From contig NC_026660.2 of the NCBI RefSeq assembly GCF_000004075.3, positions 620,001 to 684,000 on the forward strand: DNA of 64,000 bases, given 5' to 3'. Source of the stretch: Cucumis sativus. Lineage: Eukaryota > Streptophyta > Magnoliopsida > Cucurbitales > Cucurbitaceae. The first letter of the stretch is position 1, and every line of letters begins with the position of its first letter. The translations under genes were made by a program, and so were the position numbers. Shown piece after piece: positions 38,634 to 50,890 of the stretch. Below the pieces are notes generated by a model, which did no database searches, had not been told where the DNA came from, and worked only from the letters and a program-made list of their open reading frames with translations.

Positions 38634-39000
38634 AGATGCTTAAAGAATAATAATTAGTTCTATAAATCTAATTTTTGAAAATGGAAATGAAAATATTTGA
38701 ATATATCTACAAAACAATAGAAAATGTTTTAGAGTTCAATAATTGTTGGTGTAAGATCAAATATTCAAATTTTAAAATGAATAATCCATGTATTATTCAC
38801 CAAGTGATGTTGACTAACAAGGCAAATAGTTAACCTTATAATCGCATGCTAGTTATAAAATTGATAGCTCCAAAAATACGACATTTAATTTTAATAATGC
38901 TCACGAATGGTAAAATAATCTTTAATTTAAGAAAAAAATGTTATTTAGAATTTATTTGATAGAGTGATTATAATTTGTGGCAATCTTAGAAATAATAATG

Positions 39001-39202
39001 AAGTATATAGCAACATTTTAAAAAAATTGCAAATATAACAAAATTTATTCGTGACAGACTCGTATTATTGATAAACTCGTATGATCTATTAGTAATAGAC
39101 TAATATTTACAATATGGTTTATTAGTGATAGATTTATATCCTTGATAGATATCGAAAGATTTTACCATATTTGTAAATTTTTAAAAATGTTGCTATATAC
39201 TT
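39001..39202. mobile_element. Fold-back MITE-like element
   Basis: The segment starts AAGTATATAGCAACATTTT and ends with its inverse complement. The terminal inverted repeats extend over about 44 bp with roughly six mismatches. The interior has repeated words such as ATTAGTAATAGA and ATTAGTGATAGA and no coding capacity. Related but one-sided pieces occur at about 52900-53050, 56090-56240 and 58240-58350. A clear target-site duplication was not identified. Confidence 0.6.
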
Positions 39203-41438
39203 AATTATTTTGAATCTAATTACTATATTTATAACTATTATTTATTTATTTATTTTTTAAGTTTTACTTATTTATTAAAAATAAAGGTGCAATTTCTTTT
39301 TGTATAAATTTAATTTTCAAAAACTAAAAATGAATGAGGTGAATTGTTAGTTTTTGTTTTGTTTGTAGAGCATACAAATATCCCATCTAACCCTAAATTT
39401 CTTATTTTTTTTTATACATAGGAAGTGCAAAAATAAAAGTAGTTTTTAAAAGTTTGTTTTTTATTTTAGAATTTGGCTAAGAATTCAATTCTTTCATGGG
39501 GAGAAAAATATATAGGATATTTTAAGAAATTGATAGAATATAATGTAGTTTTAAAAAATTAAAAACTAATAATCAGAAGAAAAATGGTGAAAAATAAAAC
39601 ATTTGACAAAATATTTACACCTTATAAAAAATCAAGTGTAATAAATTTTATCTTTGGATTTATGAAAGGAAATAATAACTTATTTGATTTATATGTTTTG
39701 CCTTCCTCTAGTTTTACTAGTGTTTTCAAAGTCAAATTTGAAATAGGAAAACTAAAAGAGAATATATACGTGAATAATATGTTTTATACCTATTCATTTC
39801 TACTATAAAGTTGATTAGTCTTTCTAGGTCAAAATTTGAGTAATTTATTTTGAAATTCAAAATGTAGTATAAATTTAACCGTAATAAACAAGGAATCACA
39901 TTCCAATTCTCTAGGTTACGAGAATGGAGAACTCAAAAGGGGATGAGGAATGAGATCCCGACCTTGTCCATCCCACCCAATAGACAACTCAAAATGTCAC
40001 ATCATACATGTGTTTTTTTTTTTTTTTTTCTCTCTATTTGTTCCATCATTTATAGACCATTTCAACCCAAAGAAAAATAAAAATAAATCAAATGATATTT
40101 TCAAAAATAATTTTGAACATCCAAAGCTAATTTATATATTTATATATATAGACATTTAAAACATACTCCAAATGGAAGAGTAAGCTTTTTTTTTTTTTTT
40201 AATCCTACCAATTTTATAGTTGATGTCTAAAATATAATAAAAAAAATGATAGATTGCATAAAGAGTGCTAATACTTTATTTCAAATTAATTATTTTAATA
40301 CAATATATACAATAAGCCTAAGAATATTCAAAATATTTAGCCCTCAAGAGGACATAACATTATTTTAGTTTCTTAATTTTTTGATCAAATTTATTTGAAG
40401 TACTTTGTTTGACCATAATTACATCCATTTATTTATTTAACTAATGTTTTATATTGATCATCCGTTCATTGATTTCTGCAATAATATTGGACACTTTCAT
40501 TGGTTTGTTTTATACCCATCTCTTTAGCCCATTGGTTATTTTACTAGATTTAATGAACATAAAAAGTAGAAGAATTAAGACAAAATATCAAAACAAACAA
40601 TATACTATTAATTTCTTAGAAGGTGGAGATGAACCAAATTATACAAAACAATACTTTCACAAACCCCTCAAAGTTGACCACTTGACTTTGTCTAAGTTTC
40701 CTTTCAAATTCATGCAATTCTATACTTCAAATAGTTCCCTACATTTCTTAGTTATTTTAAAGATTACATATAACAACCTACTTTCCCTTCCTTGTATTAA
40801 ATCAATTTTAATTTGATTTCTTCAAATATATATTCATTATTTTCACTTTCAATTTGTAAACCATAATCATTATATAATATATTACAAGAACTCTCACCCT
40901 ACACACATTTTAAATTATTTTTGAACTTTTATTTATGTAAGGAAGGGATTTGTGTAAAAGACTACTTAGACTAAATGATTCGTGACTTTTACTAACCCTC
41001 CAATGTACGTTAGCTCTAAAAAGTAATCATGGATGGTTGAGAAATTGAAGGAATAAAAGTTGTGATTCTCATATGGTTGATAATCTCAATCCCATAGGAC
41101 AACCTATTGTTGTTGAATTAGATTTGTCCAGTAATAAATGAGCTTGACTTACTTGAAGCACAAAATATAATTTCCAGAGTGTTTGTTGTTATATATCTAA
41201 CAATATATATCTTTTATTTTAAACAATAAAAATAGTTAACAAATAAGAAATATATACATTTTCTCCAAATTCAGTGCCATAATTAAAATTTATACAAAAA
41301 AAAAATGGTTAACCACAAGTTAAGTAGAAATTGGGATGAGAAAAAAGGAATTCCAACATTGAATAATAAATACATTTAAAATCAAAGTCAAATTTTATGA
41401 GATTGTAAATAGAACAATTAAATATACAAATTGATAAC

Positions 41439-41441
<3 letters not shown>

Positions 41442-41471
<30 letters not shown>
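41442..41471. repeat. (TA)15 microsatellite
   Basis: A perfect 30-nt alternating TA run lies about 400 bp upstream of the BTB gene start codon, within or just upstream of its promoter. Confidence 0.9.
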
Positions 41472-41475
<4 letters not shown>

Positions 41476-41875
41476 TTAAGAATAATAAAATTTATAATAA
41501 CGTGGAAAAGGATAAAAAGAAAAGGGAAAGGAAAGGAAATGGTTAATTAGCTAAGAAATCTGGTAAAGTCAGTGATGAGCAGCCGCGAGTAACAAAGACA
41601 AAATTAACAAACCAAACGGAAGCTGAGCGGATGTGGGGAGAAATGGAATGGAGGGTTTTAATTTTCAATTCAACCCAACCAAATCTTTCGTCTTCTTCTT
41701 CCAAATCTATCTCTCCCAATGTATAAATTCTCTATCTCTTCAACCTGAATTTCTGATTTCTTCCTCCTCTTCTTCTCTTACCTCTTTTCCTCCGCTTTCC
41801 TCCTCAGGGTTTTAGGGCCTTCTAGATTAACCCTTTCTCTTGATTTCATCTGCCTTTCATTTCCTTCCACCAGAT

Positions 41876-44800
41876 ATGAAAGATCCCAACACTGATTTGT
41901 TCGACCCCAGAGCCACGATTGACTCCGATTATCTTCTCAGTGCTTCCACTTCTTCCCGGGATTCTGATTTTGGGTTCGCTTTTGACGATAGTAACTTCTC
42001 TGATCGTTTGCTTAGGATTGAAATCGTTGGTGGGTCTGATGAAACCGACCCGGAATTTGGTGGGTGTAGCAGTGTCCTCGATTGGGCTCGTCGAAAGAGG
42101 AGGAAAGAGGAAAAGAAAACGGAAAATGGTGAGTTTTCTACTTATCTGTTTTCGTTTCCCTTTTTGTGTTTCGATAATTATTCTTTTTTTGCTATATTTA
42201 GACTAGTTGGATTACTGTAGCTAGCTCCATTACCGATTCTGTTTTGTGAGGAACCTTGAAGAATTTGTGAAATCTATTTCTTTCTAAAAATAATTGTGGG
42301 TTTTAGGGCTGTTTCTACTAAAACACCAGAGTTTGTTAACTCAAATCTATCTGGGTTTATGGATTTTCTTATGTGGGTTAGACCATGTAGAAAATCATTT
42401 TTCGAATTCAGAATCTTGGTTATATGAGTTCCCGTTGGATGCACGTTGAGCTGAGGAAACGAAAGAGGAAATGTACGAATTTAAAGTCTACGCTGTTAAT
42501 TTTAATCACACGCTTCTGTTCTTTGGCGAATAACAGATTTTACCACGGTCCATGTTCTTTATTTTATATTCTTTATGTAAAGAACACTTATGTTGGAGTT
42601 TTTAATTTTCCAGTTGCCACGAATGGCAATTTTTTTCATTTTTTTGTTCATACTGTACACAGTTTTGTACCGGGTTTCTAATATTAAAATGTTGGTGTTG
42701 AATGGTTATAATGGTTGATGCTTCCTGAAAGAATAAATAAAGAATAAGGGAATTGGTTACTTTGATTTTAGTTGTCTAAGGAAAACTGGAACTTTTCTAC
42801 AGTCTCTTTAAATGTATAAAATATTGGAACATCGAGAGATCAATTTATGTTTTCAGTGTGGAGGTTTTTTATTCTCTTCTAATATTTCAGTTGGGATTAC
42901 TTTCTTGATGCATTGATGGTTTAACCTTTCTTTTGACCATTTCTTGCATAGAAAAATTGACTGGAAAAATTAATTCCTTTTCCTTTTTTCATTCAGCTTT
43001 GGATCTCAGTAAATGCCCACAGCAGCAAGTTTTAACCTGTGATCAGCCTGATATGGTCGATGTCTTGTCCTTCGAAAATCCAGATGAGGGACCTGTCGCA
43101 ATGATTGAAGAATCACTATCAGGTAATGGGAAATCTGTTTAGAATTTCAGCAGTCGAATACGAAGTTGATATGATCAGGTTCAGGCTTTTATCCAAACTT
43201 TCGTTTGATTCATGGAAGTGTTATTGTAGGTGATGAAGGTGCCAATACCAATGATTTAAATTTGGATTCTTCTACAGTGATGAGGGTGAAGACTTTGCAT
43301 ATTAGCTCTCCTATTTTAGCGGCCAAAAGCCCATTCTTCTATAAGGTAAAGGTTAATTGCCTTTTTTGGTCTTGTTTCATAACCATCGTGCATAACAATC
43401 CCAAGACAGTTTCTTGCTCACTCCATCTTTAAACTTTTAGCTCTTCTCAAATGGCATGAAAGAATCAGATGAACGGCTTGTGACCTTACGGATCAATGCC
43501 TCAGGTGAGAAACAACATAAAAAATTTCTTTCCAATTGAAAATTGTTGATTGATTGTTTTTTGGTTTTGTTATACAGAGAAATCTGACTTTCTATATGAT
43601 CTTTTTTTACTTGGAACAGAGGAAGCTGCTCTGATGGAGTTGTTGAACTTTATGTACAGCAATAGCTTATCTGTTACCACAGCTCCTGCTTTATTGGATG
43701 TGCTAATGGCTGCCGATAAATATGAGGTTTCTTCATGCATGAGGTATTGCAGTAGACAATTGCGAACTTCACCTATGACACCTGAGTCTGCACTGCTCTT
43801 TTTGGAGCTTCCTTCCAGTGTTTTAATGGCTGAAGCCGTCCAATCACTGACTGATGCAGCAAAACAGTACCTTGCCACTCGTTATAAAGACATAACTAAG
43901 TAAGTTCACATTTCACCTGAAGATCATTTTTTAAAAATTATAATTATTGTTTTTCTCGGTATTTGATGCTCTGTGATCTATTGGTTTAACCCTAAGGTTT
44001 GTTCTCTGTTACTTTAGTTATTTTTTTGTTGTTTCTCCTTTGTGATCGTTTGTAGGTTGTTTTCCCTTTTGTGCTACTCGAGTTCATCTTTGTTTAGTTT
44101 GTTTGGATGATATTGTCTTTTGTTTATTTTGCTCTTAGTATAATACTATTGTACTTTGAGCATTAGTCTCATTTATTATTAATAAAGGGACTTGTCTTCA
44201 TTTCAAAAACATCTAGATTGACGCACGTTTGAAATTTATGACCTATCATCGTTTATTCCATCCATTCTTCTATAGTCTTATTTGCGAACTATAAAATGTT
44301 AAAATCTACCACTGAACTGTGATTTTGACTTGTCTGTTATTTTCTAAACATCAATGTCAATACTTTTCAAGTTTTGTAACCTCTTAGACATAAAAGTTGA
44401 ATGTTTTGGGCCACCTATTGGACACTTTTTCAAATTTAGGAAACCATGCATACGCAAACTTGAAAGTTTAGGGTCTAAACTTGTAATAACTTAAAATTTT
44501 CAATTGAAAATTTGAGCTGGTCCGGATATCAGAGAAGTCAATCTGAATAAGTAATCCTGAGACATTGTGAATTTGAATTTCCTCCTAATGTAGATCATAT
44601 TATTACTTGGAAAGGACTATAGGTGTTACTTGAATCGTACTCTTTATGCCTTCTTTTGATGTTACATTTTATGCGGCACGTAATCTTTTTGGTACTAAAT
44701 CCATTGGGTATGTAACAGCGGCAAAGTTAGATCTTTCCATAAGGAGACAAAATTTCACACTTTGACTATAATGCATATGTCAGGCACCAAGAAGAGATAT

Positions 44801-45597
44801 TACTGTTTCCGCTTTCTGGGATAGAGGCAATATTATCTAGCAATGATCTTCAAGTAGCTTCAGAGGATGCAGTATTTGACTTTGTTTTGAAGTGGGCGCG
44901 GGCACATTATCCTTTGTTAGAGGAGCGGCGAGAAGTCCTTGGTACTCGTCTTGCTCAATTCATTCGCTTTCCTTTCATGTCCTGCCGGAAGCTTAAGAAG
45001 GTATTGACATGTATTGACTTTGATCATGAGGCTGCTTCCAAACTTGTGCTTGAGGCACTCTTTTTCAAAGCTGATGTTCCACACAGACAGCGAGCCTTGA
45101 TTACTGATGAGTCTACTTCTTCAAACCATCGGTTCATTGAGAGGACATACAAGTATCGACCTGTAAAGATCATTGAATTAGAACTTCCTCGACAACAATG
45201 TGTGGTATACCTGGACTTGAAAAGAGAAGAATGTACAAATTTGTTCCCATCTGGACGAATTTATTCTCAAGCATTTCATTTGGGAGGACAAGGATTCTTC
45301 TTATCTGCTCATTGCAACATGGACCAGCAGAGTTCCTTCCATTGTTTTGGATTGTTTTTGGGGATGCAGGAGAAAGGTTCTGTGAGTTTTGCTGTCGATT
45401 ATGAATTTTCAGCGCGATCAAAGCCGAGCGAAGAGTTTCTCAGTAAATATAAAGGCAACTACACATTTACAGGTGGGAAAGCAGTCGGGTACCGAAACTT
45501 GTTTGGTGTACCCTGGACTTCCTTCATGGCTGAAGACAGCGTTCACTTCATTAATGGCATTCTTCATCTAAGAGCAGAGCTTACCATCAAGTCATAA
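41876..45597 (+). CDS. POB1: BTB/POZ-BACK protein, POB1/LRB type (CUL3 ubiquitin ligase adaptor)
   Basis: Six exons, 41876-42128, 42997-43122, 43230-43345, 43441-43504, 43620-43899 and 44784-45597, keep frame and encode 550 residues; Arabidopsis POB1 is about 561. LRB/POB1 proteins are nuclear substrate adaptors for cullin-3 ubiquitin ligases; in Arabidopsis they act on phytochrome/PIF signalling, and relatives restrain cell death. Visible features: acidic N-terminus, basic nuclear-localisation cluster [11 protein letters not shown] (71-81), BTB domain (about 135-245, including [18 protein letters not shown] and [12 protein letters not shown]), BACK domain (about 265-380), and a C-terminal domain with repeated Trp/Phe/Gly motifs. 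The upstream open frame lacks an ATG, so 41876 is the start. Intron 4 has a second, in-frame acceptor at 43577 that would insert 14 residues. A pyrimidine-rich leader precedes the gene and a long palindrome lies 400 bp after the stop. Confidence 0.94.
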
Positions 45598-48500
45598 CCT
45601 TCTCTTTTGTTTCTCATCCCACATTTTCTATATCATAGCTCATGATTGAAGGATTTATTTTCATGCTTAGTCCTTTTTAGATATTTTATGTATGGCAGGA
45701 AAAAGAAGAAAAAGAAAAAAAAGAAAGAAAATGTAGGCGTCAGTTTTATACTCCATCCTATAACTTTAGAAAGTGTACTACTTTTGGATGTGTTCAGCAA
45801 TTCAAGAGAATATCTTCTTTGACACCTTAACAGCGACATTACCTCCGATTTTAGGTTGATGAGGAGAACTCTTATAGATGTTATCAACAAGTTTTTTACT
45901 TGTTTTAATTGGGTGGAGCCAAAGTTTTCCACTAGGGGTAAAATCTTATCTTCTAGTTATATGTGGAGAGAAGTGTAATCTCTCCATGTAGAAATATAAA
46001 CTCTATTTATTTCTTGAAATAATTTGGTCTTACACAATATAATCTTAGATTATATTGTGTAAGACCAAATTATTTAAAGAAATAAATAGAGTTTGAAGGA
46101 GAAAATGGAGATATATCAAAATTGCCCAAATCCAAATTAAAAAGTAAAAATAATTTAAATTAATAATTAGTTGTTTTAAAAAAGTTCTTAATTTCAAATG
46201 AAGTAATTTCGATATTATAAAATATGAAAAATATGGAACAAATGTTAAAAAAAACTAACTTCAACTTCAAAAGCAAAATATTAATGGATCAGTTGAGATT
46301 AAGTCATAGTTTAGTTTTAAAAAATTTGAGTATTATTTTGGTATATAAATTTTGAAAAAGCTATCACTTTTTGTTTATTTATTTATACAAGTTGCTCAGT
46401 AGATTAGATAACCAAGCAATGCGAGACAATATTTGAAACCACTTGTAATTGTTTTGTTATATATCTAAGTTTCAAAATAGCCTTAGGATTATGGAAAAAT
46501 GATTACTAAAAGAAATTATTAAAATTTAAAGGATTTTTCTTAAAATAAAATAAATTAAAATAGGGGTTTATGCAAAATTGAGGGATTGAATATAAAAGAA
46601 AGTATTTAAATTGAATATCGATTGATTTTTCCTAAAGGAATACTGGTTGATCTTAATAATTGAAATTGATAATTAACATGACTTGTTTTCTAATTTGTAT
46701 GAGACCAATAATTATATTTTTTACGTATTATAAAATATTTTTATCTAATCAAGGAAACTACACTATATATATATATATGATTAATTTTCATAATATTTAT
46801 TATCTCGACAATAAAATCAAAATATTTATGATATTTTCATAAATTTCAGGTTTGTCCGACAATATTTTGAACGATTTTTCATACTCTTTTTTTTTAATCT
46901 CTTTTTCATATTATCACTTCTTCCCCATATTCTCACTTGTCTTAGGTTCGTGATTTCTTCATTTTCTTCTCTAGATTTTTTTTTTCTCTTTTCACTTCTT
47001 CAAATTCCCGGTTCGTAAACGATTTACATTATATCTCATATGTTTTTCTCTTTCATATATAAACGATCTTGGTTTAAATTCTTGCAGGTTGACTAAGACA
47101 TTTTTTTGTATTCCCCATTATGGGCCTCCATTTTTAAATTTATTTTATGTAGTGCAAATATTTGTTCGTTTGTTATATTTTTGAAAAAAACTATGTATAT
47201 TTTAAAAATAAAATAAAATAAAATTGAAGGAAGATTTTTATTTTAAAAGAAAAGATAATTATATTAGGTAGATAATGATAAGTGATGTTCAATAATGAAT
47301 GGGTTTCCATTACAATGTATATAATTATTTAGGGTTAGTTGGTGTCGTTTATTGATGATGAATAAACAATTTTATGATGTAAAGGGAAAACCAAAACAAT
47401 TAAAGAAATTATCAATAATGATATATATGGAAAATTTATTACTCATATATATACAACAATATATATGGCAAATATTTCATTATTACCCTATATGCAAATA
47501 TTACTCATAAGTTTTTAAAAAAGTAAAAAATTAACTACAAGAGTAGTTTAAGAAAATAATAAATACTATTGTTATGTTATTAATTAATTAACATGCTATT
47601 TAACTAGCCAAACTATATTCAATATTCATCATTATATTCTCGGTTTCATTTATGGTGTGAGATATGAAGAATATAGAAAGCAATTTTAATTAAAGTAATA
47701 CCTTTTTCCTTTTTGTTATATTTGTTAATATTGAAAAATAAAAATATTTGGAAGATTGTTTTAAACCGTAAAATTGTTAGAATAAATTTACAAATGAGAG
47801 TCAGTAAAATTTGATGACAAATGATGGAAAGTGTAATTTTAGTATTGGTATAAATAATTAGCTGGTTTTGCTATCTTCAAAAATATATCAAAATATTAAT
47901 TAACCTTACAATTTAAGCATAATTTAACGTAAAAATATTACTAGCTTTCTTTATATATATATATATAACATCTCATCTCTTAATCGAGCAAACATGTTTC
48001 CATGTCAGTGAATGTTAACTTTATTGTAATTAATTTGAGTTTATGATATGCATATCTTAAATAAAAATATAGTTGTAGTGAAAAAAGTAATTTAAAAACA
48101 CTTTTGTTTTTGTAAATATTAATGAGGAACGATATAATCTATATACTATAAATTTATAAAACAAAATTTAAACCATAATAAAAAACAATTTAGTTTGAAA
48201 TTTATAACAATTTAGTCAAATTGATTTGGTCAAATTAGGTCAAAGAAAAGTATTATGTAATAATTAATAACCATTGAAGGTATGTGAAAGGATGAAAAGA
48301 GTATAAAATGGTGAGCCACAATGTGAGCGAAGGGCATGGACATAACGTATCAAATGGCCCTCCTCTCTTTTTTGCCCCAACCAACCCCAACTTACTAGGA
48401 ATGGAATCAAAATACAATTCAAAGAAAAAGAGAGTACCATTAAAACAACTCAAAAGGCGAAGCAAGTTCTTCTTTTCAATGGGTGCCAGGCTAACATGGC

Positions 48501-48756
48501 TTCTTCTTCCTATAATTTCATAATCATAGAATATATATGTGTGTGTATATATATATATATTCAACCCACAAGTTAAATTAATCCTTCTCAAATCCCATTA
48601 GTCCCAATTTCTTTAATACCATTACTCTTCTGGGAATCATCACACCTCTCTCCAATTTAACACACCCCACCACCGTCCACGGCGGCTCTCGACGACCATA
48701 CTCCGATCGAGGTGATTTTTCCTTCGGTTCCCCAAACAACCCATTTGGTTTTTTCG
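45598..48756. other. AT-rich intergenic region with a long palindrome
   Basis: The start is the 3' UTR of the BTB gene and the end is the promoter and leader of the DUF1191 gene, including a TG/TA microsatellite near 48530-48560 and a GC-richer leader from about 48660. Apart from the palindrome at 45998-46094 no feature is recognised. Confidence 0.5.
45998..46094. repeat. Near-perfect 97-bp palindrome (48-bp arms)
   Basis: The two 48-bp arms are inverse complements with a single mismatch and flank one central T at 46046. The left arm begins AAACTCTATTTATTTC and the right arm ends GAAATAAATAGAGTTT. Weaker symmetry continues outside (TCTCCAT on the left, ATGGAGA on the right). The mismatch is a G opposite the expected T in a TTTCTTGAAAT word. 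It lies about 400 bp past the BTB stop codon and may be inside the 3' UTR. Confidence 0.95.
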
Positions 48757-48852
48757 ATGAAACCCATCATCAATTTTGCCCTTGAAATCAGAAATTCTGG
48801 TTTGCTTTTCAAGAAACAGCTTATTTGATTCATGGGTTTTGCTTCTTACTGA
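48757..48852 (+). other. Two leader uORFs of the DUF1191 gene
   Basis: uORF 1 (48757-48828) encodes 23 residues. uORF 2 (48832-48852) encodes six residues, MGFASY, and its stop overlaps the main start as TGATG (TGA 48850-48852, ATG 48852-48854). The layout would allow termination and re-initiation at the main start. Whether both lie in the transcript is inferred. Confidence 0.5.
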
Positions 48853-49748
48853 TGGAACTAAGGAGAAACTGGTACGATTCTAACATCTGGGTGGTGTTTT
48901 TTTGTTTATTGATGTTGATCTCTTGCTCTGTTTCTTTTGAAGATGTGGATTCTTTTAATGGGTTTGTTCATAAATATGCCAATAATTCTTTGTCAAAGCC
49001 TAGAACAGGGATTGTATATAACATCTCACTGCCTTCAAATTTTTCTGGGATTCAAGTTTCTTATATTAGATTGAGGAGTGGTAGTTTTTGGGTTAGAGGA
49101 GCAAATTTGAGATGGATATCTATTCCTCCAAGACTTACTTCTGTTCCATATGTAAAGAGACTAGCCATAATTTTTGAGAATTTAGGGAATTGGTCTTCAA
49201 CTTTCTACAAAATACCTGGTTATACTCTTGTTGCTCCTGTGATTGGGTTCACTGTTTATGATTCTTCTACGAATTCAAGCACATTAAGCAATAAAAAACT
49301 CCATTTAATCATCTTGGGAAGAAAGCCCATTTTAGTAATGTTTCCTAAAGTTGAAAATAGTGGGAAGAAGCCACAATGTGTGAAGTTTGGAGCTAATGGA
49401 ACTTATGAATTGAAGAACATGACAGGACCAAATTTTTGTTCTGCAACTGATTATGGTCATTTTTCTCTTGTTATTCCAACTCCTTCAATTGAGAAGGAGG
49501 AGAAGAAGAAGAGGATGTTGTGGGAATGGTGGGTGGTTGGATTTGGTTGTGGTTTGCTTGTGTTAGCTTTGATGGTTGTAGTTTTAATTACAGTTTTGAG
49601 GTTAGTGAAGAAGAAAAGCATCAAGGGTATGGAGAGGGAAGCTGAAAGAGGAGTGAGTTTTGATAATGTTTGGATTGGTAAAAGTAGAATGCCTTCTGCT
49701 TCAATGGTAAGAACACAACCATCTCTTGAAAATAGTTATGTTCCTTGA
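48852..49748 (+). CDS. DUF1191 family type I membrane protein
   Basis: An intronless gene of 298 residues. I recognise the plant DUF1191 family (for example At4g01140, At3g08600), whose molecular function is not known to me. Visible features: a signal peptide (about 1-28), an extracellular domain with conserved words GIVYNISLPSNFSGI, RLRSGSFWVRGAN, VPYVKRLAIIFENLGNWSS and PVIGFTVYD, several N-glycosylation sequons (NIS, NFS, NWS, NSS, NGT, NMT), one membrane segment at about 226-252, and a short basic cytosolic tail with Ser/Thr. The topology suggests a cell-surface protein. The start is ATG 48852; the open frame extends only nine codons upstream, to a TTG. The gene converges on the GDSL esterase gene. 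Confidence 0.9.
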   Translation: MELRRNWYDSNIWVVFFCLLMLISCSVSFEDVDSFNGFVHKYANNSLSKPRTGIVYNISLPSNFSGIQVSYIRLRSGSFWVRGANLRWISIPPRLTSVPYVKRLAIIFENLGNWSSTFYKIPGYTLVAPVIGFTVYDSSTNSSTLSNKKLHLIILGRKPILVMFPKVENSGKKPQCVKFGANGTYELKNMTGPNFCSATDYGHFSLVIPTPSIEKEEKKKRMLWEWWVVGFGCGLLVLALMVVVLITVLRLVKKKSIKGMEREAERGVSFDNVWIGKSRMPSASMVRTQPSLENSYVP

Positions 49749-50890
49749 TTCTTTCTTCTTTTTGGGTGGGGCATTTTTGTTTTTGTATATCTGTTCTAAT
49801 GTTTACAGCTCTAGATATGTTCATCATTTCAATAAGATCATTCATACTAGTGTTTCATCTGCTAAACTATACCGATTTCTTTGTGTTTTATGTTCTTTGT
49901 ATCGTTACGATGTAATCGAGAGAATAGAAAAAAATCAAGGTATGTTTGAATCGAATGACGAGCAGTCTCTTAGCTCTTTCTTATTTGTTAGAGAATCTAT
50001 TTGGTTGAAGTTTAACATATTATAGAAAACAGAGTGGATGTAATTTAAAAGTTCGGTAGAACAGAACAGGTTGAGCTGAAATTAATAAAGACTGGCAGAA
50101 AGAATCATCCAAACATAAGAAAATGCTAAGAAACAAACTTCCACATGGGAATACAATATTATTAAGACAAACCAAACATTTTCTCTTGGAGCTTACTTTT
50201 GCAGTCAATGCATGAAGAGGATTTTGACATTTTCAGTATATGATGAGAGAAACGCAAAAGGGAGAGGGAAGAGCGCGAGAAAGAACATTATTTAAACGTT
50301 CTACGAAGTATTCAACTAGCTTTAATTCGATCTATGTTGTTTGAAAGATTTCATTTTGACTTTTGAACTTCAAAGTTACATGAAAAAATCCTTTCTCAAC
50401 TTCCCCTATAATAATACAAATATTATAGAATCAATAAATAAAGAAACAGAGAATCGACACATAAATTTAAATAAATGTTCCCGTAGAGTTAGAAAGTTTA
50501 ATTATGTTGTGCACTCTTTAAAACTCTAGAGTTAAGATTGTAAATAACATAAATATAGTAAATACAAAGCACCTAATATCAAGACATTCGAACAATAAAA
50601 AAGAGTACAACTATACAATTGGCTGTAATTTCTCTTTACTCTTTTCTGTTTGCTCAAACAAAACCTAAAAACATTGTGTTTAAGATTTAAAGCATATTAA
50701 CGAACAACATTGTGCTATTTAGAGCAAATGCCAACACTTGTTACTTGTGATGAATTTCTTAAAAACAACGTAAAACGGACATTCAAAAGGAGTACGATTG
50801 AAACCAAGGACATCTTGGTTCACATCTTATTCCGAGAAAAGGGAAATCTTTGTTCACATCAAATAGGTTTTATTTAAGATGGATTATTGA
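49749..50890. other. Convergent spacer between DUF1191 and GDSL genes
   Basis: It holds the two 3' untranslated regions. Short open frames have no domains and overlap on both strands. No other feature is recognised. Confidence 0.5.

Larger units (their letters stand above)
36904..41600. other. AT-rich intergenic region with tRNA-Gly and a fold-back repeat
   Basis: Apart from the tRNA-Gly gene (38562-38633), the fold-back element (39001-39202) and the TA microsatellite (41442-41471), I see no features. Short open frames in this region have no domains. Confidence 0.5.
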
